Shown here: piece after piece, positions 29,379-38,351 of the stretch | Numbering within the stretch: the stretch's first letter is position 1 | Layout of the letters: every line of letters starts with the position of its first letter | Assembly: GCF_014206815.1 (NCBI RefSeq) | Contig: NZ_JACHNP010000002.1 | Span: 558,001-622,000, forward strand | Reading direction: 5' to 3' | Origin: Xanthomonas sp. F10 | GTDB taxonomy: Bacteria > Pseudomonadota > Gammaproteobacteria > Xanthomonadales > Xanthomonadaceae | DNA: 64,000 bases | Translations under genes and position numbers: made by a program | Notes under the pieces: generated by a model | The model's input: only the letters and a program-made list of their open reading frames with translations | The model's database searches: none | What the model was told of the DNA's origin: nothing

Positions 29379-29691
29379 GGGGATGCGTCTCCAGTCGTGG
29401 ACGGTGGGTGCGCCGGCTTCGCGCAAGCGGGCGGGGAGGCGGGGACCGCGCGTCGCGTCGCAGCGAATCGGGGTGCCGGCGTCCTGCCGGATCGCATCCC
29501 GCCGAGCCCTGCGCGACCGCCGTCGTGGCGTGATGGATCCCGATCCTCGCGAGGACGGCGTCATGACTGCGTCGTTGTCGCGTCTGCCGGTCACGCGGCG
29601 GCGCATGATGAGGATCCCGGGTTGCGGCGGCCGTGGCTGCGGGAGCAGGGTGGGAGCCGATACCATGGGCGCAGCACCGAGGGAGACGACG
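29379..29691. other. Divergent intergenic region, BCCT transporter / chemotaxis-type protein
   Basis: 313 bases with no supported gene. There is a short inverted repeat CGATCCTCGCGAGGACG near 29540-29556. GATACC at 29657-29662 is a possible -10 for the rightward gene. Nothing else stands out. Confidence 0.4.
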
Positions 29692-31548
29692 ATGGCCTTG
29701 TTCTCACGCAGTCCGGAAGTCGATGCCGCACCCGCTGCCGGCTTGCCGGACGCCCCGATCGCGCTGCTGCGGCTGGAACCGGACGGCCGCATCAGCGCCG
29801 CCAACCGCGCGGCCCTCGACCTGCTGGGAGTGACCGCGCAGACCTTGCTCGGCGCCACCAGCGAGGCGATCTGGGGCCTGCCGCTGACCGCCCTGGTCGA
29901 CGCCGAAGGCAGTTGGCTGGCGCCGGGAGCCGATCCCACGCGCCGCGTGCGCTACCAGCGCGATCGCGATCGCGGCGGCCAGGGCTGGCTGCTGTCGCTG
30001 CCGCATCCGGAAACCGCGGCGCTGCTGCGCGATGTCGCCCTGCTCGGCGCCGGCCAGGCGCAGGGCGCGATCAGCCCGGCGCTGCAGGCGCTGGCGCAAC
30101 GGATCCACGAGGGCGCGGCCGCGCAGGCGCTGCTGGACCGGGTCGGCGAGCGGCTGACCGGCTGCGATCTGGATCTGGGGCTGCAGACGCCGCTGTCGGC
30201 GCAGGAGACCGAGGCAATGCCGGGGCGGCGCCTGTCGGCCGGCTTCGGCAATCTGGCCGAGGCGATCCGCCAGGCGGTGGCGCTGTCGCTGCAGATCGCC
30301 GCCGACGTGCCGCACGTGGTCGCCGAGAACGACGAACTGGCGCGGCAATCGCAGACTCAACTGGATGCCTTGCAGACGGTGCTGGCCACCACCCGGCAAC
30401 TGCTGCAGGGGTTGCACGAGATGGATCGCGACCTGCGCGCGGTGATCGCAGTGGCGGCCAGCGCCGACGACAGCGCACGCCAGGGCGTAGAGGCGGCGCG
30501 CACCCTGGGCCAGGCGATGCAGGAGGTGGCGCGGCGTTCGGCGCGCGCCAACCAGGTCATCGAAGTGATCGATTCGGTCGCGTTCCAGACCAACATCCTC
30601 TCGATCAACGCCAACATCGAGGCGGTGCACGCCGGCCCGGCCGGGCGCGGCTTCGCGGTGGTCGCCACCGAGATCCGGCAACTGGCCGAACGTGCCGCCA
30701 CCGCGGCGCGCGACGTGCGCGGCATCATCGGCGAGACCGGTGCGGCCCTGCAGGACAGCGCGGCCTCGGCGCAGCGCACCGAACAGGTGCTGGGCGGCAT
30801 CGGCGAACTGCTCGGTCGCGCCAGCGCGGCGATGGACGCGGTGGCCGGCCGCATCGCCACCCAGAGCGGGGAGATCGGCGGCATCGACCGGGCCGTCGAG
30901 CACGTGGTCGGACTCAGCCGCAGCAACCTGGAGCACGCCGCGCGCGTAGTGCAGCGCAGCGCCGACCTGGCGGCCGGCAGCGAGACCCTGCATGACTGCG
31001 TGAACCTGTTCCGCTTGCCGGCCGATCCGATGCGGCAGCCTCGGCATGCGCGGGTGCGCGATCTGGCCAGGGCCGCCGCCGTCGGGATCGGCCAGGCGTT
31101 CGAGGCCGCGCTGGCACGTGGGCGCATCGCCGAGGATGCGCTGTTCGCCACCGACTATGTCCCGATCCCGGGTGTCGACCCGCCCAAGTACCGCACCGCC
31201 TTCGATGCGCTGTGCGACGAACTGCTGCCGCCGCTGCAGGAGCCGCTGCTGGCCGCGCATCCGTGGATCGTGTTCGCGATCTGCGCGAACGTCGACGGCT
31301 ACGTGCCGACCCATAACCTACGCTTCAGCCAGCCGCTCAGCGGCGACCGCGCGCGCGATCTGGTCGGCAACCGCACCAAGCGCATCTTCAGCGACCGGGT
31401 CGGCCGCAACGTCGGCCGCCACACCGAGCCCTATCTGCTGCAGGTCTACCGGCGCGATACCGGGCAGATCCTGTTCGACCTGTCGGTCCCGGTGCAGGTG
31501 CGCGGGCGCCACTGGGGCGGGCTGCGCGTGGCCTACGTACTCGAGTGA
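29692..31548 (+). CDS. Soluble PAS-containing methyl-accepting-type signalling protein
   Basis: A 618-residue cytoplasmic signal protein without membrane helices. A short PAS-like domain occupies about residues 20-80 (IALLRLEPDGRISAANRAALDLLG). The chemoreceptor signalling hairpin is near 285-345: VIDSVAFQTNILSINANIEA, VHAGPAGRGFAVVATEI and RQLAERAATAARDVRGI. The C-terminal ~150 residues (FEAALARGRI..., HNLRFSQPL, RTKRIFSDRVG, YRRDTG) are a conserved module seen after the MCP domain in some proteobacterial proteins, probably a sensor fold. It is likely a cytosolic receptor acting through CheA/CheW, but no che genes are nearby. GGGAG stands before the ATG; an ATG nine codons earlier is possible. 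Confidence 0.85.
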   Translation: MALFSRSPEVDAAPAAGLPDAPIALLRLEPDGRISAANRAALDLLGVTAQTLLGATSEAIWGLPLTALVDAEGSWLAPGADPTRRVRYQRDRDRGGQGWLLSLPHPETAALLRDVALLGAGQAQGAISPALQALAQRIHEGAAAQALLDRVGERLTGCDLDLGLQTPLSAQETEAMPGRRLSAGFGNLAEAIRQAVALSLQIAADVPHVVAENDELARQSQTQLDALQTVLATTRQLLQGLHEMDRDLRAVIAVAASADDSARQGVEAARTLGQAMQEVARRSARANQVIEVIDSVAFQTNILSINANIEAVHAGPAGRGFAVVATEIRQLAERAATAARDVRGIIGETGAALQDSAASAQRTEQVLGGIGELLGRASAAMDAVAGRIATQSGEIGGIDRAVEHVVGLSRSNLEHAARVVQRSADLAAGSETLHDCVNLFRLPADPMRQPRHARVRDLARAAAVGIGQAFEAALARGRIAEDALFATDYVPIPGVDPPKYRTAFDALCDELLPPLQEPLLAAHPWIVFAICANVDGYVPTHNLRFSQPLSGDRARDLVGNRTKRIFSDRVGRNVGRHTEPYLLQVYRRDTGQILFDLSVPVQVRGRHWGGLRVAYVLE

Positions 31549-31567
31549 GCGCGCGCGGCGCGCGGGC

Positions 31568-31612
31568 AAAAAATGCCGCCGGCAGCGCCGACGGCGATGA
31601 GAGAGAGCCCTG
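31568..31612 (-). terminator. Orphan reverse-strand terminator with CU-rich element
   Basis: On the reverse strand a 9-bp stem (GCCGTCGGC/GCCGGCGGC, loop GCT; 31575-31595) is followed by ATTTTTT (31574-31568), a strong intrinsic terminator. It is preceded by CAGGGCTCTCTCTCA (31598-31612). No reverse-strand gene is recognised between here and thiC, so it may end a short untranslated RNA. It does not serve the rightward gene that ends at 31548, whose RNA would have the A-run before the hairpin. Confidence 0.55.
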
Positions 31613-31762
31613 ATGCTTGTGCGAGCAGGCTAGGCCGGCCACGTGGCCGCGGTTTGTCGCCGGCGGCGCGGCGCGTGGCGGTGCTGACACGTGCGCATGG
31701 CGGCTGTGCCGGCGTTCAGGCGCGCCGGTTGGCGGCCAGCGGCCGAAACGGGTCTAATAGCC

Positions 31763-33850
<2,088 letters not shown>

Positions 33851-33854
33851 CTCA

Positions 33855-33886
33855 CAGCGGTCGGCGGCGCGGTCCGCCGACCGCTG
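33855..33886 (+). terminator. Hairpin after thiC
   Basis: A perfect 13-bp stem (CAGCGGTCGGCGG/CCGCCGACCGCTG, loop CGCGGT) four bases past the thiC stop. No U-run follows, so intrinsic termination is uncertain. Confidence 0.55.
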
Positions 33887-34035
33887 ACGTGGCCCGGTGG
33901 CCCCGTGCGCCTGTGCACCGCCACGCCTGGAGTGCACACGTGCACGACAGGGGCGGCGTGCGTCCGAGGTCATGACCACGGCGCCTTGCGGGCGCACATT
34001 TATGATGCGCGCTGGGTCGCCACAGGGAATGTCTC

Positions 34036-34701
34036 ATGCTGCGCTACGCGTTCGCGCTGCGTCGCCATCCGTCCGCACTGTTGCTTGCTGTGCAACTGCT
34101 GGGCGTGCTGCTGTATCCGTGGATGGAGGACACCGCGGCCGGACGCGCGCTGTTCGGCGCGTTCGGCATCGTGGTGCTGGCGCTGGCGTTATGGGTGGTC
34201 AACCGCGGGCCGTCGGCGCTGTGGATCGCCTGCTGCCTGGCGCTGCCGTCGGTGGCGCTGTCGATCGCCGCGGCCCTGCTCGGCAACCCGGCGATGACCG
34301 CCTGGGCGCAGTTGCTGGAAAGCCTGCTGTACTTCTATACGGCCGGCAGCCTGATCGCCTACATGCTGCAGGACCACGTGGTGACCCGCGACGAGCTTTA
34401 TGCCGCCGGCGCCACCTTCACCCTGCTGGCCTGGGCGTTCGCGTTCGTCTTCGCGGTGTGCCAGCAATGGTGGCCGGGCAGCTTCACGGCGGCCGTGGAC
34501 GCGGCCTCGCCGCGGACCTGGATGGAATTGCTGTATCTGAGCTTCAGCGTGCTGTCGGGCGTGGGCTTGAACGACGTGGTGCCGGTGCAGCCGTTCGCGC
34601 GGGCACTGGTGATGATCGAACAGTTCGCCGGGGTGATGTATATCGCGCTGGTGGTGTCGCGCCTGATTGGGCTCAGCGTCACGCGTCACATGAAAGCGTG
34701 A
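34036..34701 (+). CDS. Ion-channel-like membrane protein with an atypical pore motif
   Basis: A 221-residue integral membrane protein with about six hydrophobic segments. The last part, WMELLYLSFSVLSGVGLNDVVP then LVMIEQFAGVMYIALVVSRLIGL, matches the pore-helix / filter / last-helix layout of two-helix potassium channel domains (Ion_trans_2). The usual filter TVGYGD is replaced by GVGLND, so K+ selectivity is doubtful. It may be a degenerate channel, or a non-selective one, with unknown function. Stand-alone between the thiC hairpin and a reverse-strand terminator. Confidence 0.65.
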   Translation: MLRYAFALRRHPSALLLAVQLLGVLLYPWMEDTAAGRALFGAFGIVVLALALWVVNRGPSALWIACCLALPSVALSIAAALLGNPAMTAWAQLLESLLYFYTAGSLIAYMLQDHVVTRDELYAAGATFTLLAWAFAFVFAVCQQWWPGSFTAAVDAASPRTWMELLYLSFSVLSGVGLNDVVPVQPFARALVMIEQFAGVMYIALVVSRLIGLSVTRHMKA

Positions 34702-34710
34702 ACGCGGCGT

Positions 34711-34735
34711 AAAAAAAGCGCGCCCAGGGGCGCGC
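34711..34735 (-). terminator. Reverse-strand intrinsic terminator
   Basis: Stem GCGCGCCC/GGGCGCGC (34718-34735 on the + strand) followed on the reverse strand by seven T (34717-34711). It lies two bases beyond the stop of the reverse reading frame that begins at 34968. It may also weakly stop the channel gene from the other side, but the T-run faces the reverse strand. Confidence 0.75.
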
Positions 34736-34737
34736 AG

Positions 34738-34968
34738 TCATGGAGCGATTATGTGAATTGCGTCGGCGGAGAGAGAGAGCCTGAATGCGTCGTCGCGGTG
34801 GCAACGGCGACGACTAGAGTAGAATCCGACGACAGGTCGCGCTTGGCGGTATCCGCCGCCTCGTTTTGCCGAGTTTGCTCGTTGGCCTCCACTGCGGGGC
34901 CACCCGTGGCTGCGTCGCCGCCGCATCTGCGACACTTCCATCACGGCGTTTTCTTTGTTGTCCAACAT
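34738..34968 (-). CDS. Candidate small reverse-strand gene with its own terminator (possibly frameshifted)
   Basis: ATG at 34968 has AGGA four bases upstream and starts with MLDNKENAVMEVSQM, unusually low in G+C for this genome. This frame stays open for 76 codons to a TGA at 34738, just before an intrinsic terminator. Beyond residue 15 this frame looks artefactual (Arg-rich), whereas the frame shifted by one reads CGGDAATGGPAVEAN... to THSGSLSPPTQFT and stops at 34749. A one-base change in the middle, or a separate GTG start at 34892, could explain this. The element GGCTCTCTCTCTCC within it also occurs near 31600. Product unknown; could equally be a small RNA. The ATG overlaps the start codon of the divergent regulator. 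Confidence 0.35.
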   Translation of the reverse strand: MLDNKENAVMEVSQMRRRRSHGWPRSGGQRANSAKRGGGYRQARPVVGFYSSRRRCHRDDAFRLSLSADAIHIIAP

Positions 34969-37285
34969 GGTTTCCTCATCGTTCGCCACCCCGACGCTTC
35001 CGCAACGGATGCAGGTCGGCGATTGCCTGGTGCTGCTGTCCTTGCGGGAAGTGCATGCGCCACGCGCGCGCCGACCGCAACGGCTCACGCCCAAGGCGAT
35101 GGGCGTGCTGCGGGTGTTGCTGGCGCAACCGGGCCAGGTGGTGGAGCGCGAGGCGCTGTTGGCGCAGGTCTGGCCGGACACGCAGCCGACCAACGATGTG
35201 GTGACCCAGGCCATCACCCAGTTGCGCAAGGCCTTCGCCGCAGGCGAGCGCGGCGAGGCGCCGGTGTACATCGAGACCCTGGCCAAGAGCGGCTACCGCC
35301 TGGTGGCACCGGTGCAGGCCTTGCCTGACGTCGAGGCCGAGGTCGAGGCGGAGGTGGTGGCGGCCTCGACGACGGACGCGGACGACGTCGCGGCGACGGC
35401 CGCCGCCAGCGTGCCGGCGGCGCCTGCCGCCGTGCGACGGCGCCTGCCGCCGTGGCTGGCCGCCGCCGCCGGTGCGGCCGTCATGCTGGTTCTGGCGCTG
35501 GCCTGCTGGTGGTGGTTCGCCCGTGAACCAATGCCTGCCGACAGCGCCGAACAGGAGCGGGTGCTGGGCAGCCCCAAGCGGCCCTATCGGCTGATCACCG
35601 CCACCTCCGGATTCAAGCTGGAGCCGGCGCTGTCGCCGGATGGCGCGCAGGTGGCCTATGCCGCGCGCGCCATCGGCAGCGACGGCACGCAGTTGCTGGT
35701 GCAGCCGACCAGCGGCGGCGCCGGCAGTACCACGCCGCGCTCGCTGGGCGTCCCGGCTCGCGGCGAGTCCGACCGGCTGCCGGCCTGGTCGCCCGACGGC
35801 ACGCGCATTGCCTTCGCCCGGCTCGGCGCGGAGCGGCAGTGCCGGGTCATGCTGGTGCAGGCCGACGGGCGCACGCCCGCGCGCGAGGTCTCGCGCTGCG
35901 ACGACAGCGAATTGTTGAGCTTCGACTGGACTCCAGACGGCCATGGGCTGGTGTTCGGCAGCATGCACGGGCGCTCGGCCGCGCGTGGCATCCGCGTGCT
36001 GGATCTGGGGAGCGGCCGCTGGACGGCATTGGATTATCCGGTCGCCGCTGGCGATTTCGATTACGCGCCGCGCTACTCGCCGGACGGCAAGTGGATCGCC
36101 TTCGTACGCAATCCGCAGATGGGCGGGCTGTGGCGGATGCCGGCCGCCGGCGGCACCGCCGAGCCGCTGACCCATGAATTCGCCGAGATCCGCGGCTGGG
36201 ACTGGGCGCGCGACGGGCGCGGCATCGTGTTTGGGCGCCGCGTCGATGGCGAGACCCGGCTGTACCGGCTGGACACCCAGACCCGGCGCCTGCGCGACCT
36301 GGGCCTGAGCGACGCGCAGGCGCCGCGGCTGGCGCGCGACGGTGGCAGCCTGGCGTTCGTGCACCGGCGCCCGCAGTTCGCCGTGTACCGCATCCCGGCT
36401 GGCGCGGCGGACGTGCCCCGCGAGCGCCAGCGGTTGTTCGCTTCCACCGGCCGCGACGGGCAGCCGAGCATTGCGCCGGACGGACGCCAACTCGCCTTCA
36501 CCTCCGATCGCGACGGCAGCTATTCGCTGTGGTGGGGCGACGTGACCCAGCCAGCCTCGCTGCGGCTGATCGAGGGCGTGCGCCCGGAAACCCGGCAGCC
36601 CCTGTCCTGGTCGGCCGACAGCCAGGCGCTGCTGGTCAGCGGCCGCGATGCGCAGGGAACCTCGACGATCTACGAGGTGCGGCCGCAGTCCGGCGGCGTG
36701 GCGGCCCTGCCGGTACCGGCAGGTGAGCCGCTGCAGGCGCTGTACACCGCCGATCCAGGGCAATTGCTGGTGCTGCTGGGCGAGAACGGGCGCACCCGCC
36801 TGCAGCTGTACGACCGGCGCGCCGTGCCGTGGCGGCCCTTGGCGAGCCTGCCGGACGTGTCCCAGGTCCGCACCGATCCCGCCACCGGGCAGATCCTGTT
36901 CACCCGGCTCGCACGCAGCGGCCTGTGGCGCGCCGACGCCAGCCTGGACTTGGACAGCGTGCGCGCCGTGGACGACGGCCTGCCATCGCTGTGGCGCTAC
37001 CGCAGTTGGGCGCTGGGGCCCGATGGCGCGGTGCATTACCTGTTCCAGACCGGCGAATGCGCCAGCCGCCTGGCACGGATCGGCGGCGGCCTCGGCACCA
37101 GCGTGTGCCTGGATCGCGACCATTTCAGCGCGGTCAACGGGTTCAGCATCGACCCGCGCAGTGGCGACGCCTATGTGTCGCTCGCGATCGAGGACGGCAG
37201 CGAGATCGGCTTCATCCGGATGCACGAGCAACCGGAATGGTTCTCGACCATTTCGCACAACTGGTTGATCCGCAAGGACATATAG
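34967..37285 (+). CDS. Membrane-anchored winged-helix regulator with TolB-like propeller (CadC/ToxR-like)
   Basis: A 772-residue one-component regulator. An N-terminal OmpR/PhoB-type winged helix (about 15-105: RLTPKAMGVLRVLLAQPGQV, NDVVTQAITQLRKAF, IETLAKSGYRLVAPV) is followed by a Glu/Val/Ala-rich linker and a single membrane helix (about 163-183). The large periplasmic part has repeated PD40/WD40 strands such as LSPDGAQVAYAAR, YSPDGKWIAFVRN and IAPDGRQLAFTSDRDG. The layout is that of CadC/ToxR-type regulators, with the propeller as sensor. It is upstream of an AraC regulator and a TonB receptor on the same strand. ATG at 34967 lacks a Shine-Dalgarno, and ATG 35009 is an alternative. Confidence 0.85.
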   Translation: MVSSSFATPTLPQRMQVGDCLVLLSLREVHAPRARRPQRLTPKAMGVLRVLLAQPGQVVEREALLAQVWPDTQPTNDVVTQAITQLRKAFAAGERGEAPVYIETLAKSGYRLVAPVQALPDVEAEVEAEVVAASTTDADDVAATAAASVPAAPAAVRRRLPPWLAAAAGAAVMLVLALACWWWFAREPMPADSAEQERVLGSPKRPYRLITATSGFKLEPALSPDGAQVAYAARAIGSDGTQLLVQPTSGGAGSTTPRSLGVPARGESDRLPAWSPDGTRIAFARLGAERQCRVMLVQADGRTPAREVSRCDDSELLSFDWTPDGHGLVFGSMHGRSAARGIRVLDLGSGRWTALDYPVAAGDFDYAPRYSPDGKWIAFVRNPQMGGLWRMPAAGGTAEPLTHEFAEIRGWDWARDGRGIVFGRRVDGETRLYRLDTQTRRLRDLGLSDAQAPRLARDGGSLAFVHRRPQFAVYRIPAGAADVPRERQRLFASTGRDGQPSIAPDGRQLAFTSDRDGSYSLWWGDVTQPASLRLIEGVRPETRQPLSWSADSQALLVSGRDAQGTSTIYEVRPQSGGVAALPVPAGEPLQALYTADPGQLLVLLGENGRTRLQLYDRRAVPWRPLASLPDVSQVRTDPATGQILFTRLARSGLWRADASLDLDSVRAVDDGLPSLWRYRSWALGPDGAVHYLFQTGECASRLARIGGGLGTSVCLDRDHFSAVNGFSIDPRSGDAYVSLAIEDGSEIGFIRMHEQPEWFSTISHNWLIRKDI

Positions 37286-37287
37286 GT

Positions 37288-37306
37288 TTCGTAAGTTGTT
37301 CGTAAG
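37288..37306 (+). promoter_or_regulatory. Tandem TTCGTAAG repeats, 11-base period
   Basis: TTCGTAAG occurs at 37288-37295 and again at 37299-37306, one helical turn apart, just after the winged-helix gene and 100 bases before araC-type gene. An 11-base tandem is the typical site of OmpR/PhoB-type winged helices, so the upstream regulator may bind here (inference). Confidence 0.5.
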
Positions 37307-37405
37307 GGCGTCGTGGCGATTTCGGACAAATATCGCCAGGCCTTCCTGACCTGTCGCCACATTCGGCAAAGACTGCACACCGGTTTACGTCAAACAGGTG
37401 CTTGG

Positions 37406-38302
37406 ATGCGGCAATCTTTCCTGGTCGATCATGGACAACAGCTGGTACTGGACGCGGACGATGCGCCGACCGGTCCCGCCTGCCTGGGCGCAGCCCGACT
37501 GGCCAGCGTGCAGGCGTCGGCGAACGCCTTCACGGTCTGGCTGCAGTTGCGCGGCAGCGCCTGGATCGAGGCCAAGGAGGGGCGTTTCGCCTTGCGCCGC
37601 GGCCAGTGGCTGGCCTTCGAACGCGATTCGCGCCCCCTGCTGCAGACCGACCGCGATGGCCTGTGCATCGGCTTGAGCCTGGACGGCGAGGCGCTGAAAG
37701 CGTTGGGGCGGATGGCCGACGAGACCTTGTATGCCGGGCGTGGCGAATTGTCGTTGCGCGAGACGCGCACCGCCCTGCGCTTGTGGCGGCAGGCCGCGGC
37801 GCGGCCGGGCGACGCCTTGGCGATGCGGCCGGTGCTGCTGCATCTGGCGTCCATGCAGGGCGAGTTGTCGCGCCGCGTGCAGCGCTGTCCCGGGCGCTCG
37901 CGGATGCGCAAGCGTCAGGTGTTCGGGCGCATGCAGCGCGCGCGGCTGTATCTGGACGGCCATCGCGACCGCGTGGTGCGGATCAGCGAGCTGGCCGAAC
38001 TGACCAACTTCTCCGGTTGGTACCTGTCCAAGACGTTCCAGAGCCTGTACGAGGAAAGCCCTCAGGCGCTGTCGGCGCGCCTGCGCCTGGAGCGGGCGGC
38101 GGATCTGCTGCGCGAGACCACGATGATGATCGGCGAGGTGGCCGCCGCCAGCGGGTTCGACAACTGCTGCAGCTTCGCGCGGGCGTTCCGTGCGCGTTTC
38201 GGGGTCTCCGCCTCGCAATATCGGCATGGCACCACCGTCCCGCCAGAATCGGCAAAGTCTGCAGGCGGCAGCGGCAAAGCAGCCGCGCTCACCGGAACGT
38301 AA
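37406..38302 (+). CDS. AraC-family transcriptional regulator
   Basis: A 298-residue protein with an N-terminal cupin-like sensor (about 20-110, with FTVWLQLRGSAWIEAKEG and LRRGQWLAFERDSRPLL) and a C-terminal double helix-turn-helix (about 195-285: ISELAELTNFSGWYLSKTFQ, SLYEESPQALSARLRLERA, IGEVAAASGFDNCCSFARAF, RARFGVSASQYR). It is probably an activator of the TonB-dependent receptor that follows 49 bases later. ATG at 37406 was chosen for AGGTG six bases upstream; an in-frame GTG lies 31 codons earlier. Confidence 0.88.
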   Translation: MRQSFLVDHGQQLVLDADDAPTGPACLGAARLASVQASANAFTVWLQLRGSAWIEAKEGRFALRRGQWLAFERDSRPLLQTDRDGLCIGLSLDGEALKALGRMADETLYAGRGELSLRETRTALRLWRQAAARPGDALAMRPVLLHLASMQGELSRRVQRCPGRSRMRKRQVFGRMQRARLYLDGHRDRVVRISELAELTNFSGWYLSKTFQSLYEESPQALSARLRLERAADLLRETTMMIGEVAAASGFDNCCSFARAFRARFGVSASQYRHGTTVPPESAKSAGGSGKAAALTGT

Positions 38303-38338
38303 CGTGCCGAGGGCGTCTTAACACGCCCCTAACGTTAC
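38299..38338 (+). promoter_or_regulatory. Nested perfect palindrome ahead of the TonB receptor
   Basis: Outer arms GTAACGT (38299-38305) and ACGTTAC (38332-38338) enclose inner arms GGGCGT (38311-38316) and ACGCCC (38323-38328). It overlaps the araC-type stop codon and ends three bases before the receptor Shine-Dalgarno GGAGAG. It may be an operator, an RNA hairpin that controls translation, or a terminator without a U-run. Confidence 0.6.
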
Positions 38339-38351
38339 CCTGGAGAGATTG

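Noticed and set aside
31388-31690. 100-codon reverse frame containing HKHQGSLSSPSALP at the 3' end of the chemotaxis-type gene
   Set aside because: It reads straight through the reverse-strand terminator and into the antisense of the neighbouring gene, so it is not a credible protein. Only the local CU-rich element and terminator are kept.
33932-33945. GTGCAC-AC-GTGCAC in the thiC downstream spacer as an operator
   Set aside because: A short symmetric sequence with no adjacent promoter signal; likely chance in G+C-rich DNA.
35330-35400. Tandem GAGGCCGAGGTCGAGG-like DNA in the winged-helix regulator as a satellite repeat
   Set aside because: It is simply the codons for a Glu/Val/Ala-rich linker between the DNA-binding and membrane parts.
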